A program made the position numbers and the translations under genes. The notes beneath the pieces are model-generated. The model saw only the letters and a program-made list of their open reading frames with translations. It was not told the origin of the DNA and ran no database searches. From Pseudohalocynthiibacter aestuariivivens (GTDB lineage Bacteria; Pseudomonadota; Alphaproteobacteria; Rhodobacterales; Rhodobacteraceae), in assembly GCF_018457175.1 (NCBI RefSeq), contig NZ_JAGFNU010000013.1, positions 1 to 64,000 of the forward strand: a DNA stretch of 64,000 nucleotides, in the 5' to 3' direction. Within the stretch, counting starts at the first letter, position 1. Every line of letters begins with the position of its first letter. Of the stretch, positions 9,380 to 19,206 are shown piece by piece.

Positions 9380-9743
9380 TCATCGACAGGTTCGGGCTGA
9401 AAGACGTCTGCCACAATGAATGCTGGATTTTTTACTGACCAGTCAAGAAGCGTTTACTGGTACGTAACAATGCTGAGATTTAAGCTGCTATATTAGCAAT
9501 TAGACATCGTTTAGTCTAGTTTTGGGATCGTTTGATGCACAAATCCCTATAGGTTTACTACTACTATACTGTCTAATTTCCGGACATGTTTTAGCCCACC
9601 CTTCAGTACTCTCCTTGAGAACTGGCTGGTTTCTTTGCGTAAGATGGACTGTGTAGTGGGCCAACTGGCCCGAAGCTATAAAAACGGCGAGAATTCAAAA
9701 CATTTGTACGCAGTTTCTAATAATCGTACCTACGATTCGGCCG
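9380..9743. other. intergenic region upstream of DUF1059 gene
   Basis: AT-rich stretch without a convincing gene. On the minus strand near 9414-9350 a second frame (ADVFQPEPVDDGPYV) overlaps the end of the decayed substrate-binding gene and may be another remnant. No repeats or clear promoter were recognised. Confidence 0.35.
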
Positions 9744-9938
9744 TCATTCGCGTGTGATCAAAGTCTTTAGGTATTCCCGTGTTTCGCCATCCCAAGAGCT
9801 GGGATCTTCGCCATGAGCAACGACGGCATGGAGCTCCATCAGTTTCCAAACTTCATCCTCTGTCGCGGCAACAACCTTGCCCGGGCAGTCTTCCATGCCC
9901 TCACAGTCCTTGCAGGCGTATGAATATGCAGTACTCAT
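9744..9938 (-). CDS. small DUF1059 family protein
   Basis: 64 residues. Three cysteines near the N-terminus (YACKDCEGMEDC) and the later ELHAVVAHGED segment match the DUF1059 group, described as predicted small metal-binding proteins. The ATG at 9938 has an excellent aaaggag site. Function unknown. It lies 35 bases downstream of the GFA-domain gene in the same orientation, so the two may be cotranscribed. Confidence 0.7.
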   Translation of the reverse strand: MSTAYSYACKDCEGMEDCPGKVVAATEDEVWKLMELHAVVAHGEDPSSWDGETREYLKTLITRE

Positions 9939-9973
9939 CTAGATCTCCTTTTCGGTTTTGAACTCGTCATGTC

Positions 9974-10384
9974 CTAAAATTCGGGAAATGTCGGAAGTTC
10001 GTCGGCAAATTTGATCCAGGGTTGCTGGTGGGAAACAAAGACATGGGTCTTGGGCTTGGCAATGGAGGGATCGTCAAGAGTGGCCGCTGAGAACCACGCG
10101 TCAGCGCTCCAGTTCTGGCCCTCGACTTTGTTCTCGGCAGCGTAGGTCAGCGTTGTCCCGCAATCCCCACAGAAGCCCCGCTTTATTCCCGGTGTTTTCA
10201 GGAAAAACCTGATTTCGCCTTTCGTTACAATGAAATCGTCAACTGCAACCTTGGCCCAAGTGACAAAGGCACCGCCGAGCGCCAATTGGCATGAACGACA
10301 GTGGCAATGGCCGGACCAAGCAGGCGGGCCAACAATCTGATAGCGGACTGCGCCGCAATAACATCCACCTCCAAATTTTTGCAT
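9974..10384 (-). CDS. GFA / CENP-V domain protein (glutathione-dependent formaldehyde-activating family)
   Basis: About 136 residues. Zinc-binding cysteines are visible as GGCYCGAVRY near the start, then CHCRSC and GFCGDCGTTL, the usual pattern for this family. The start is uncertain: ATGs at 10384 and 10396 both precede the conserved core closely, while an open frame extends to 10471. Members are often annotated as formaldehyde-activating but most have no proven activity. Divergent from the LysR gene at 10544, which may regulate it. Confidence 0.82.
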   Translation of the reverse strand: MQKFGGGCYCGAVRYQIVGPPAWSGHCHCRSCQLALGGAFVTWAKVAVDDFIVTKGEIRFFLKTPGIKRGFCGDCGTTLTYAAENKVEGQNWSADAWFSAATLDDPSIAKPKTHVFVSHQQPWIKFADELPTFPEF

Positions 10385-10543
10385 AGCTTCGCGCATCCTC
10401 TTTCTACTCGACAGCCAATTAAATCTCCCGCCTATATGGGAGGAAATCGGCTTCGTTCTCAGATTCATCACATTGTCAATATTGCTTTTTTCAGGTCTAC
10501 ATGCGACTCAATAATTATATCGAAATATTAGAAATTCTATTGT

Positions 10544-11425
10544 ATGGACTGGATGAACCTCCCCCCTTTAAACAGCCTTCGTGCGTTTTCAGCGGTCGCC
10601 GAAACCGGAAGTTACACCTTTGCGGCGGATCGGCTCAACGTGACGCAAGCCGCCGTTAGCCAGCAAGTGAAGGCACTGGAAAAACGCCTTGGCACCGCCT
10701 TGGTCACACGAATAGGGCGAGGTATCGAGCTGACAGGTCCGGGAGCTCTTCTTGCCCGGGAATTGGGCCTTGGGTTTGAAATTATTGGCCGAGGCGTGGA
10801 GCGCCTATCTGAAGACGCAGCAAACCGTCCCGTACAGGTAACAATGTCTCCGGCATTTGCTGTGGAATGGCTGATGCCGAGGATATCGGAGTTTCAACAA
10901 GACAACCCAGAGATCTCGCTCATGCTCAACCCGACGTCAGATATCGTGGAGTTGAAGCCCGGTGGAATTGACGTCGCGATCCGCTATCGCGACAGGCGTC
11001 GGCCTGGTCCGGAAATCGAGCCCGTGTTGATCTCGGATATGATTGTGATTGGGGCACCATCGCTCATCGGCAATCGAAACCTGAGTGACCCGGCATCTTT
11101 GGTTGCCCTACCATGGCTTCAGGAACTAGGCACAAACGAAGCTGCGGAATGGTTCACCTTTCACGGTGTGGTCCCAGACCGGCCGTTGACCGTAAACCAC
11201 ATGCCGGGGAACCTAATCATGTCTGCGGTTCGTCGCGGCGACGGTATCACTTACACAGCGCGTGCATTTTTCAAGGACGATCTCGAAGCTGGAAAGGTCG
11301 TCGAGTTATTTTCCGAGACTCTATTCGGCGTTTACTACATCCAAACGCCACAAGAATATGAACGCCCGGCTACCAGGACATTCTTGGATTGGCTCAAATC
11401 CAAAGCGGAGACTGTATCAGCTTGA
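10544..11425 (+). CDS. LysR-family transcriptional regulator, GcvA-like
   Basis: 293 residues. The N-terminal 60 residues form the LysR winged helix-turn-helix (LNSLRAFSAVAETGSYTFAA, then LNVTQAAVSQQVKALEKRLG), and the remainder is the periplasmic-binding-like effector domain. The opening MDWMNLPPLNSLRAF is typical of the GcvA subgroup. Divergent from the GFA gene with about 150 bases between starts, a normal arrangement for LysR control of a neighbour (inference). Confidence 0.88.
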   Translation: MDWMNLPPLNSLRAFSAVAETGSYTFAADRLNVTQAAVSQQVKALEKRLGTALVTRIGRGIELTGPGALLARELGLGFEIIGRGVERLSEDAANRPVQVTMSPAFAVEWLMPRISEFQQDNPEISLMLNPTSDIVELKPGGIDVAIRYRDRRRPGPEIEPVLISDMIVIGAPSLIGNRNLSDPASLVALPWLQELGTNEAAEWFTFHGVVPDRPLTVNHMPGNLIMSAVRRGDGITYTARAFFKDDLEAGKVVELFSETLFGVYYIQTPQEYERPATRTFLDWLKSKAETVSA

Positions 11426-11780
11426 GCAAGTAATGTCTGGCCAGTACGGAGTTAACAAGAATCCCGCGCCTCGTTGTCGGGCAAGCTACTAACTTTTCTC
11501 AAAACCAACTTTTGAATCCGAACTCTCATAACTTAGGCGTCAGATGGGTTTCGCGAAATCAGAAAACGGACGTTCGCTGAGGCATGCTAAAGTGGCAGTT
11601 TGGGCTCGATCCGGACCTTCGCCGCAATTTTAGCCACCGTCTGCTCAACGGACATTTCCGTCACTAAGTAGAACATGCTTAATGTCAGGTTCCGGCACAT
11701 CTCTACATTGGCGCCATAAGCGCTGACGTCAGTCATTTCACTGTTCCGGCGCGGCACGTAAGTACATATAGTACCACTTT
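11426..11780. other. intergenic region between LysR gene and sensor kinase
   Basis: No recognisable gene. A 49-codon frame on the minus strand (11587-11736, starting MTDVSAYGANVEMCRNL) has protein-like composition but no family I know and no good ribosome site; it may be a gene remnant. The last 60 bases should hold the promoter of the kinase operon. No standard operator was recognised. Confidence 0.35.
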
Positions 11781-13319
11781 ATGAAAACCCGGACTCAATC
11801 AATTCCGCGACAGCTGACAATCCGCAGGCAGCATTTTTTGTGGCTAGGTCTCGTTATTTTGGGCGTCGCTGCACTCGCGTTTGTTCAGGACAGGCTTCAT
11901 CTTTCTGAGCTGGAACGCGAAAGCGCAGCACTTCATCGCGCCGCTTCGCAACGGGCAGGTCAACATGATGCGCACCTCACCGCGTTGTCAGCAATTGCGG
12001 TCGCAGGGGAAGGGCAGCGGTCAGACTTATTCTTGGGTGTGGCAGCGACAATCAGCCGATTTTACCCGCGCATCGACGAAGTGCATCTTGTCCCGGTCGA
12101 CCCGTCGCGGAATTCTGTCAGTACGGTTCCGCTCGGTCCGGAAGGCTCTGAACTGATCCGTGCAGCCGCTCTGGGTTCGACGGGTGCGCCAGTGCTATTG
12201 CCTCATCCGACCCGAGACGGATTTTATCTGTTGGTGAAGCGAAGTCCAAACAACGACACCGCAACCAATGCGCTTGCTCTCGGAATAGACGCCGGACAGT
12301 TGTTGGCAGGCGACGGGGAGTTCTGGTCGGGTGAGAACGCAGGTCTGCGACTGGTATTGCCGGACGGGCACATCCTCATAGGAACCGGCGAAACCGGTCG
12401 CGCCCAGTATTCGAGACCTCTTGGCAGTGCATCACAACCTCTGTTGTTGGAAACGACAGCTCGCTTCGGGATTTTGGACCTGTTGCCGCCATTACGGGTC
12501 ATTGGTGTAACCGTGGCGATCAGTCTGTTGTATCTGATTGCGCTCACGGGTTTGCGGCAACGCAGGCGGACCCGGGCGGCGGAGCGGGAAGCCGAACTGC
12601 GAACGATGGAAGCGCAACTTTCCCACGCGACACGGGTGAACGCGATGGGCGAGATGGCAAGCGGCATGGCGCATGAACTGACACAGCCGCTAACTGCAAT
12701 ACTTGCTCAGTCCCAAGCTGGTTTGCGCCTTTTGGCAAGGGGAGAAACCGACGCGCTCGGACCCGTGTTTCAAGATACGGTGGCGCAGGGTAAACGTGCG
12801 TCAGCAATTCTTGAACGGCTTCGTAATTGGTCGCGACCACAACGGGCGTCTATTAAACGATTTGATCTGCGGGACGTTTTGAAAAATGTGCAGGCTTTGT
12901 TGGCGCCAGAAGTCCTGCGGCGGGACGTGGAGCTTGGCTTTGACATCCAGCCCCAGGCGGTCATGGTGCAGGCCGATCAGGTCGAAATGGAGCAGGTGAT
13001 CTATAACGTGGTGCGCAACTCGTTTGACGCGCTTGATGGAGTGCAGGGCGGGCAAGTCGATGTAGCGGTGATATTGTCTGCAGAAAATGTTGTGCTTGAA
13101 ATGACTGACAATGGCCCCGGGGTCGACGTAAATATACGCCCACAACTATTCACGCCGTTCCTGACCACCAGAGAAGACGGGACCGGTCTCGGGCTCGCGC
13201 TCAGCCAAAGGCTGGTCGAGAGAGCAGGTGGCGAGATTTCGTATGTCCCGACCCCATCCGGCGCGACGTTCCGTGTCGTTCTTCCTCTGGCGGAAACGCA
13301 GCGGGAGGCAACACAATGA
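11781..13319 (+). CDS. membrane sensor histidine kinase
   Basis: 512 residues. One membrane segment at about 19-34, a roughly 200-residue periplasmic domain, a second membrane segment at about 239-258, then a dimerisation/phosphoacceptor domain with MAHELTQPLTAIL (His 298) and an ATPase domain with N box NVVRNSFDAL, DNGPGVD and GTGLGLAL. It overlaps the response-regulator gene by 4 bases, so the two are a translationally coupled pair. The periplasmic domain shows no recognised ligand-binding fold by eye. The next genes encode two secreted proteins that could interact with it. Confidence 0.92.
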   Translation: MKTRTQSIPRQLTIRRQHFLWLGLVILGVAALAFVQDRLHLSELERESAALHRAASQRAGQHDAHLTALSAIAVAGEGQRSDLFLGVAATISRFYPRIDEVHLVPVDPSRNSVSTVPLGPEGSELIRAAALGSTGAPVLLPHPTRDGFYLLVKRSPNNDTATNALALGIDAGQLLAGDGEFWSGENAGLRLVLPDGHILIGTGETGRAQYSRPLGSASQPLLLETTARFGILDLLPPLRVIGVTVAISLLYLIALTGLRQRRRTRAAEREAELRTMEAQLSHATRVNAMGEMASGMAHELTQPLTAILAQSQAGLRLLARGETDALGPVFQDTVAQGKRASAILERLRNWSRPQRASIKRFDLRDVLKNVQALLAPEVLRRDVELGFDIQPQAVMVQADQVEMEQVIYNVVRNSFDALDGVQGGQVDVAVILSAENVVLEMTDNGPGVDVNIRPQLFTPFLTTREDGTGLGLALSQRLVERAGGEISYVPTPSGATFRVVLPLAETQREATQ

Positions 13320-13924
13320 CTCATCCCGTCTATCTGGTTGACGATGATGAAGCCGTGCGCCGGGCGCTGGAACTTCTGCTTTCGACGGTCGGAGTAAACG
13401 TTACGACATTTGCAGATCCGCAGTCCTTTCTTTTGCAGCTTGAAAACCTGCAACCCGGCTGTCTGATCTTCGATATCAGAATGCCGGTATTTTCAGGATT
13501 GAAGTTGCAGGAACGTCTGAACGAAAAGGGTGTCGACTGGCCAACCGTGGTTATTTCCGGTCACGGCGACATTGAGGCCTGCCGCCGGGCGTTTCGCAAT
13601 GGTGCGGTGGATTTTCTGTCCAAACCCGTTGACGAGCAGGATTTGATCGATGCCATCCAGAAAGGCAGCGACGCTCTTGAACGACAACTGCAGGTAGCGG
13701 CTGAAAAGGCCGAGGCCCGCGCTCTTGTCGGATCCCTGACTGCACGGGAAGGCGAAGTGCTAAACTTGATCGCAGAGGGTTTCACTTCGCGTCAGATCGC
13801 CGAAGGACTTGGCCTGTCGCCGCGCACTGTGGAAAGCCACCGTGCTGCTATCGGAGCAAAGCTTGGCACAACCTCTCAGGCCGAGCTGACGCGGATCTGG
13901 CTGGACGGGTGCGGAACTCCGTAG
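13316..13924 (+). CDS. response regulator, FixJ/NarL type
   Basis: 202 residues. Receiver domain with acidic pocket (VDDD near residue 8-11), phosphoacceptor Asp 53 in FDIRMP, and conserved Lys in FLSKPVDEQ. The C-terminal half is a LuxR-type helix-turn-helix (LTAREGEVLNLIAEGF, then LGLSPRTVESHRAAIGAKLG). Partner of the preceding kinase. The first part of the following HbpS-like open frame overlaps this gene, but that gene truly starts later. Confidence 0.93.
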   Translation: MTHPVYLVDDDEAVRRALELLLSTVGVNVTTFADPQSFLLQLENLQPGCLIFDIRMPVFSGLKLQERLNEKGVDWPTVVISGHGDIEACRRAFRNGAVDFLSKPVDEQDLIDAIQKGSDALERQLQVAAEKAEARALVGSLTAREGEVLNLIAEGFTSRQIAEGLGLSPRTVESHRAAIGAKLGTTSQAELTRIWLDGCGTP

Positions 13925-14013
13925 AACTACGGATATCCCCGCAATGCATACGAATACCGCCGCAGGGCGGGGACGAATATTTTGCCTTCATCACAATACG
14001 AAGGAAACAAGAT

Positions 14014-14496
14014 ATGATCCGCAAAGTTACCCTCGCTGCCGCTTTCTTGGCTCCAGTTGCCGTTGCTGCGCAGGAACTGCCAACCGCCCCTTACCTGCCG
14101 CTCGACCTTGCAACAGAGGCCGCTCAGACCGCGCTTCAGGCCTGCGCCGCTGATGGTTACAATGTCAGCGTCGCCATTGTTGCCCGCGACGGCGCCGTCA
14201 AAGTGCACCTGAAAGCTGACAACTCCGGGCCGCACACCGTTGGCAGCGCCCAGGGTAAAGCGTTTACGTCAGCTTCGATGGGGCGCGACACCGCGGGCCT
14301 CGCGCAGTTCATCGGAGAGAACCCGATGCACGACGGGCTGCGTTACATGGATGACCGTATGGTAATCCAGGGCGGTGGCCTGCCAATCAAGATCGGTGGT
14401 GCACTGGTTGGCGGCATTGGTGTCGGCGGCGCTCCCGGCGGCCATCTTGATGCTGCCTGCGCGCGTGCCGGTCTGGATGCGATCGGCGCAGAATAA
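14014..14496 (+). CDS. secreted HbpS/GlcG-family protein
   Basis: 160 residues from the ATG at 14014, which has gaaggaaac upstream and begins a clear signal peptide (cleavage near AVAAQ). The mature protein matches the GlcG/HbpS family: an early alpha-helical segment, a VAIVARDGAVKVHLKAD strand, AFTSASMGRDT and the terminal GGxxxGGIGVGGAPGGHLD region. In Streptomyces, HbpS is an extracellular haem-binding protein that modulates the SenS-SenR two-component system. Here the gene follows a two-component pair by about 90 bases and is predicted periplasmic, which suggests a similar role (inference). Confidence 0.85.
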   Translation: MIRKVTLAAAFLAPVAVAAQELPTAPYLPLDLATEAAQTALQACAADGYNVSVAIVARDGAVKVHLKADNSGPHTVGSAQGKAFTSASMGRDTAGLAQFIGENPMHDGLRYMDDRMVIQGGGLPIKIGGALVGGIGVGGAPGGHLDAACARAGLDAIGAE

Positions 14497-14503
14497 CAGA
14501 CAC

Positions 14504-14528
14504 GTGGTCCGTCATCTTGGCGGGCCAC
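14504..14528 (+). promoter_or_regulatory. intercistronic stem-loop between HbpS-like and ankyrin genes
   Basis: Bases 14504-14511 (gtggtccg) pair with 14521-14528 (cgggccac), eight pairs including one G-U, with a nine-base loop. There is no T tract, so it may be a processing or mRNA-stabilising element or a weak terminator rather than a strong terminator. Confidence 0.45.
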
Positions 14529-14550
14529 AACTTTACCAGGAGGATTTTTG

Positions 14551-15225
14551 ATGTTCAGGTTTGTATTGATGCCGGTGTTTCTGGGATTTGCATCAATGGC
14601 TCATGCGCAAATGGCACCATCCTCATCTGAAGTCGCAGCCTATCAGGGTCTGCACCAGGCCGCCCATCATGGTGACGTTGAAGCGATACAGCGTCTTACT
14701 GCGTCAGGTGCAGACGTCAATTCCCGTGACAGGCGTGGCCGGACACCTGCCCATGTGGCCGCTTTTGCCTCACAGGATGAAGCTCTGCAGGCGCTGGCCG
14801 AAGCCGGCGTCGATATGAACGCGCTTGAGAACCAGGCTTACGACGTTGTGACAATCGCCGCAGTTGCCAACGACCCGGAACTGATGGCCCTGGCCCTGGA
14901 ACTGGGCAACGATCCGGGCCTGACCACCAGCCCCTACGACGGTACCGCGCTGATCGCCGCCGCGCACCTTGGTCATGTTGGAATCGTGCGCAGGCTGATC
15001 GATGCGGGCGCTCCGCTGGACCATATCAACAACCTGCACTGGACCGCATTGATGGAAGCGGTTGTCCTGGGCGACGGTGGGCCTGACCATCAGAATGTTG
15101 TCCGCCTGCTGGTGGATGCCGGTGCAGATAAAACAATTACCGATGGTGACCACGTAACCCCTCTGGAGCACGCCAAAGCCAATAACTATACTGAGATTGT
15201 TGAGATGCTGGAGCAGCGTAAATGA
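14551..15225 (+). CDS. secreted ankyrin-repeat protein
   Basis: 224 residues from the ATG at 14551, preceded by a strong ccaggagg. A signal peptide ends near SMAHAQ, so the protein is exported. About five ankyrin repeats follow, for example GLHQAAHHGDVEAIQRLTAS, GRTPAHVAAFA, GTALIAAAHLGHVGIVRRLI and TPLEHAKANNYTEIVEML. Ankyrin repeats mediate protein binding; a periplasmic one beside a periplasmic HbpS-like protein suggests a shared partner. Last gene of the kinase cluster. Confidence 0.87.
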   Translation: MFRFVLMPVFLGFASMAHAQMAPSSSEVAAYQGLHQAAHHGDVEAIQRLTASGADVNSRDRRGRTPAHVAAFASQDEALQALAEAGVDMNALENQAYDVVTIAAVANDPELMALALELGNDPGLTTSPYDGTALIAAAHLGHVGIVRRLIDAGAPLDHINNLHWTALMEAVVLGDGGPDHQNVVRLLVDAGADKTITDGDHVTPLEHAKANNYTEIVEMLEQRK

Positions 15226-15614
15226 TTGCCATTCAAAAACAACGAGATAGCGGTTTCTTATTTATGGCAGAGTTGTTCTTCTACCGGCCCTCTCCTCGGA
15301 CAATAAGTTTAACAAAAAAATGCCCTTACAGACAGTAATGACGGCATTGCGCAAATCACTTCCGTTCGAACACCGCGCGGCATTGGGCATTAAGGACTCA
15401 AAGCGGTAGTTCGCTGCGGTTGGGGCGAAAGGCCGCTTTGTTTAACGGAGCTTCATGGTGTGTTTGTCTTTGATGGTTTTCTGTAGGCGGTCTTTAAAAT
15501 AAAGAATTCGACGCCAATCTAGTCAGCTGTTCAGCCAAAAAAATGGGGAATATGTGGGAATGAAACCGACCAGTTAAGCTACCTATTTGTTTTATATTAC
15601 TATTTAAAGATTTA
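15226..15614. other. intergenic region between ankyrin gene and tRNA-Arg
   Basis: No gene found. It contains short inverted motifs such as aagcgg near 15400 and ccgctt near 15430, but no clear terminator. The region lies downstream of the tRNA 3-prime end, a common integration site, but no integrase or attachment repeat was seen. Confidence 0.35.
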
Positions 15615-15691
<77 letters not shown>

Positions 15692-15797
15692 ACTGGGCCG
15701 TCTTTTGCTTTGACTCTGGCTAAAACGCAAGTGGCAAGCACCCATTGTTTAAAGCGAAACTGCTTTTCGCATCAAACACTATTTGAGGCGAAAAAAA

Positions 15798-16109
15798 TTA
15801 GTGGGTCCAAGCACCCCGGCGATTGGTGGCGAAATTTTCGCCATACCCGCCTTTGCGGATGACTGGTTTGCGGACTTTAGGTTCCATCACGACAACGTCG
15901 AGCCCTTTTTCCGCCGCGTATTCAAGGGCAGCGTCCTTGGTTGCAAATTTCAGACGGACCTGTGACTGCGTATCAGACGAACTTGTCCACCCCATGAGCG
16001 GATCAACCTCGCGGGCCGAAGCCGGAGCGAATTCAAGCGTCCATTCCTTGGTCTTTGCAGTGCCGGACTGCATGGCATTTTTAGCTGGCTTGTAAATGCG
16101 CGCTTGCAT
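15798..16109 (-). CDS. NADH dehydrogenase accessory subunit, NDUFS4 / ETC_C1 family
   Basis: 103 residues beginning [18 protein letters not shown]. The segments [24 protein letters not shown] and the later [16 protein letters not shown] match the ETC complex I subunit family (PF04800), the bacterial counterpart of the mitochondrial 18 kDa subunit. It is an accessory protein of respiratory complex I on the cytoplasmic arm. In alphaproteobacteria this gene usually stands apart from the nuo operon, as here. Confidence 0.93.
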   Translation of the reverse strand: MQARIYKPAKNAMQSGTAKTKEWTLEFAPASAREVDPLMGWTSSSDTQSQVRLKFATKDAALEYAAEKGLDVVVMEPKVRKPVIRKGGYGENFATNRRGAWTH

Positions 16110-16471
16110 GGACCTCTCCTATCGTCGGTGCCCCGTTATCGGGAATTCACACCGTAATTTCAAGCCTACAAATACAGGAATGCGCGTGGTTTACCTAAGC
16201 AACAATTGCCGCAGGGGCGGTTGCCGGTTCATGACGAGGAGTGAGGGGTGAGTAGGTGGTGCGCCAGAACCGACAACCAAGTGCTGCTTGTCAGTGCACG
16301 TTACGCGAGCATGGTTAACATCGCAACAGAAAAAACATCTATAGGTTGTTTTTTATTTTAATTAATACGTCCTTACCGTGCAATGCGCCATTTACCTATG
16401 AATGGTATCGCCGCGCCCCTTGAACAAGAACAAAAACAGATCAAATCTACAGGGCGGAAGGAATCAGCCCA
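16110..16471. other. intergenic region between NDUFS4-like gene and uvrB
   Basis: Divergent promoter region. A stem of A/T-rich type, 16330-16337 with 16347-16354 (aaaaaaca / tgtttttt), is present. I looked for a GTTC-N7-GTTC LexA box before uvrB and did not find one. Confidence 0.45.
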
Positions 16472-18646
16472 ATGTCTTTGTTGTCTGCCCCGAAACTTGA
16501 TGCACAGGTGCGCCCGAAACTGGAGGGTGGCAAACGCTTTGTCATGCATACAGAGTTTCAACCTTCTGGCGATCAGCCAACAGCAATAGCGGAGCTGGTA
16601 GAGGGCGTAAATGACGATGAACGCAATCAGGTGTTGCTGGGAGCAACCGGTACCGGAAAAACCTTTACCATGGCCAAGGTGATCGAAGAGACCCAGCGGC
16701 CCGCAATAATCCTTGCCCCCAATAAAACGCTTGCCGCACAGTTGTACGGAGAATTCAAAAACTTTTTTCCGGAAAACTCGGTCGAGTATTTTGTCAGTTT
16801 CTATGACTATTATCAGCCCGAAGCATATGTTGCCCGCTCTGATACCTACATAGAAAAAGAAAGCCAGATCAACGAACAGATTGACCGGATGCGTCATTCG
16901 GCGACCCGCGCCTTGTTGGAACGGGATGACGTGATCATCGTCGCCTCTGTCAGCTGCATCTATGGTATCGGCTCGCCCGAAACCTATACTGCAATGACGC
17001 TCGACCTTGTGACGGGTGAAAACTACAACCAACGCGAAATCATGCAGGCGCTGGTCGCACAGCAATACAAGCGCAATGACAACGCGTTTGTGCGCGGCTC
17101 TTTCCGGGTCCGGGGCGACAGCCTTGAAATCTGGCCGTCACACCTTGAAGACCGCGGCTGGCGGTTATCCTTCTTTGGTGACGAACTGGAGGCAATCACC
17201 GAGTTTGACACGCTGACGGGTAAAAAAACGGACAAGTTGGAAAAGGTGCGCGTTTACGCGAACTCGCACTATGTGACGCCAAAACCGACGCTGGTACAGG
17301 CGATCAAAGGGATCAAGGAAGAACTGGCAGTTCGTCTGAAGCAGCTTGAAAACGAGGGCAAACTGCTTGAAGCGCAGCGGCTGGAACAGCGCACCAAGTT
17401 CGATCTGGAAATGCTTGAGGCGAGCGGGTTTTGCAACGGTATCGAAAACTATTCGCGGTACCTGACAGGCCGCGCACCGGGTGAGCCCCCCCCGACTTTG
17501 TTCGAATATATTCCCGACAACGCAATTGTTTTCGCGGACGAATCGCATGTTTCGATCCCGCAAATCGGTGGCATGTATAAAGGCGACCATCGCCGAAAGT
17601 TTACACTGGCGGAACACGGCTTCCGCCTGCCGTCCTGTATGGACAACCGTCCCCTGAAGTTCGAGGAATGGGACGCGATGCGTCCACAATCTGTTTATGT
17701 GTCCGCCACGCCTTCTAAATGGGAGCTCGAACAATCCGGCGGTGTGTTTGTTGAACAGGTTATTCGTCCGACAGGTCTGATAGATCCGCAGATCGAGATT
17801 CGGCCTGTCGAAATGCAGGTTGATGACTTGCTCGATGAAATCCGGCACGTCGCGGCCAAAGACATGCGTATTCTGGTCACCACGCTGACCAAGCGTATGG
17901 CTGAGGATTTAACCGAATACCTGCACGAACAAGGCATTCGCGTTCGATACATGCATTCAGACATCGATACGCTGGAACGTATCGAAATTCTGCGTGATCT
18001 GCGCCTAGGTGCTTTTGACGTATTGATTGGCATCAACCTGTTGCGCGAAGGGCTCGACATACCTGAGTGTGGATTGGTGGCCATTCTGGACGCGGACAAA
18101 GAAGGTTTTCTGCGCTCTGAAACGTCGCTCATCCAGACCATCGGGCGGGCCGCCCGGAACGCCGAAGGCCGTGTTATTATGTATGCTGACCGGATCACCG
18201 GCAGCATGGAGCGGGCCCTCGCCGAAACAGACCGCCGCCGCGCACGTCAGGTTGATTACAACGTAAAACACGGCATCACACCCGAAACGATCAAGAAGAA
18301 CGTCGGTGATGTGCTGTCCGGGCTTTACGAGGGCGACGTTGATATGTTGCGCGTTACTGCCAAGCTCGAAAAACCGATGGTTGGAGCCAATCTTCAGGCG
18401 CATCTTGATGGTCTGCGCACAGAGATGCGTAAAGCTGCCGAGAATCTTGAGTTTGAGGAAGCCGCGCGCATCCGGGACGAGGTGAAACGGCTTGAAGCGG
18501 TTGAGCTCGCCATAGCAGACGACCCGCTTGCCCGGCAGTCTGCTATAGACGCAGCTTCAGAAGCCGCAGTGAAAACACGCGGGCGTTCGACGGCAGGTAA
18601 GGCCGGAACAAGAATGTATCGCGGAAAATCACAGAAAAAAGCGTAG
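16472..18646 (+). CDS. uvrB: excinuclease ABC subunit B
   Basis: 724 residues, slightly longer than the usual 670-700 because of both ends. Walker [13 protein letters not shown], the beta-hairpin region [19 protein letters not shown], Walker [13 protein letters not shown], helicase motif VYVSATPS, motif [16 protein letters not shown] and a C-terminal UVR domain ([21 protein letters not shown]) are all intact. UvrB loads onto damaged DNA with UvrA and recruits UvrC for nucleotide excision repair. Start supported by cggaaggaa upstream. Confidence 0.98.
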   Translation: MSLLSAPKLDAQVRPKLEGGKRFVMHTEFQPSGDQPTAIAELVEGVNDDERNQVLLGATGTGKTFTMAKVIEETQRPAIILAPNKTLAAQLYGEFKNFFPENSVEYFVSFYDYYQPEAYVARSDTYIEKESQINEQIDRMRHSATRALLERDDVIIVASVSCIYGIGSPETYTAMTLDLVTGENYNQREIMQALVAQQYKRNDNAFVRGSFRVRGDSLEIWPSHLEDRGWRLSFFGDELEAITEFDTLTGKKTDKLEKVRVYANSHYVTPKPTLVQAIKGIKEELAVRLKQLENEGKLLEAQRLEQRTKFDLEMLEASGFCNGIENYSRYLTGRAPGEPPPTLFEYIPDNAIVFADESHVSIPQIGGMYKGDHRRKFTLAEHGFRLPSCMDNRPLKFEEWDAMRPQSVYVSATPSKWELEQSGGVFVEQVIRPTGLIDPQIEIRPVEMQVDDLLDEIRHVAAKDMRILVTTLTKRMAEDLTEYLHEQGIRVRYMHSDIDTLERIEILRDLRLGAFDVLIGINLLREGLDIPECGLVAILDADKEGFLRSETSLIQTIGRAARNAEGRVIMYADRITGSMERALAETDRRRARQVDYNVKHGITPETIKKNVGDVLSGLYEGDVDMLRVTAKLEKPMVGANLQAHLDGLRTEMRKAAENLEFEEAARIRDEVKRLEAVELAIADDPLARQSAIDAASEAAVKTRGRSTAGKAGTRMYRGKSQKKA

Positions 18647-18732
18647 TGAAACTGGTTATTTACACTTAGAGAATTTTCTGAGATACCATCCTCTCTTTAA
18701 GACAACCTTAAGTTGTTTAAGGGGATAAAGGG

Positions 18733-19206
18733 ATGTTAGTGAATTTTGTTTCGCACATCGTGCTTAAATTGTTCGTGGTCGTGATCGCCAACTTGCTTGG
18801 CACATTCGCAATAGTCCCGCTGTTTGACGCAGGCGAACTCTCTGATGCGAATTTTATCCATCTCGCTTTTCGCATTTCCTGGGTTGTCATAATTTTGGTG
18901 AGTTGGGCAGAGACAAAGCGTGAAATCTGGGGTTACGGATTGTCCTGGATTGGCTTGTCGTTCTTCTCAACTGTGATTGCCCCAGTATTGAATCTTGCAC
19001 AACGGACCATGCCTGGTGAACTCGCTACCGCTGGTCCAACACCCGTTCCTGATACGGCTTACTCTTTCTCAAGCATCGTTATCGACGCCAGTTTGATGGT
19101 TGGAGATTCGACTATTCTTGGATCGGCGCTAAGCGTGATATTTTTAACCTTGGGTATCTATCTATTGGCGAGTAAATCAAAAAATAAGCGTGCCTATCTG
19201 TTTTAA
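18733..19206 (+). CDS. hypothetical membrane protein
   Basis: 157 residues with about four hydrophobic segments (near 10-30, 45-60, 68-85 and 130-148). The start at 18733 follows aaggggataaaggg. No family recognised. The C-terminus is basic (SKSKNKRAYLF). It stands alone after uvrB in the same direction, but the 86-base gap and different character give no functional hint. Confidence 0.6.
   Translation: MLVNFVSHIVLKLFVVVIANLLGTFAIVPLFDAGELSDANFIHLAFRISWVVIILVSWAETKREIWGYGLSWIGLSFFSTVIAPVLNLAQRTMPGELATAGPTPVPDTAYSFSSIVIDASLMVGDSTILGSALSVIFLTLGIYLLASKSKNKRAYLF

Noticed and set aside
16260-16471. LexA (SOS) box before uvrB
   Set aside because: I looked for GTTC-N7-GTTC in this region and found no acceptable match.
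16372-17065. 230-residue minus-strand frame over uvrB
   Set aside because: Shadow of uvrB; the plus-strand gene has all family motifs through this stretch.
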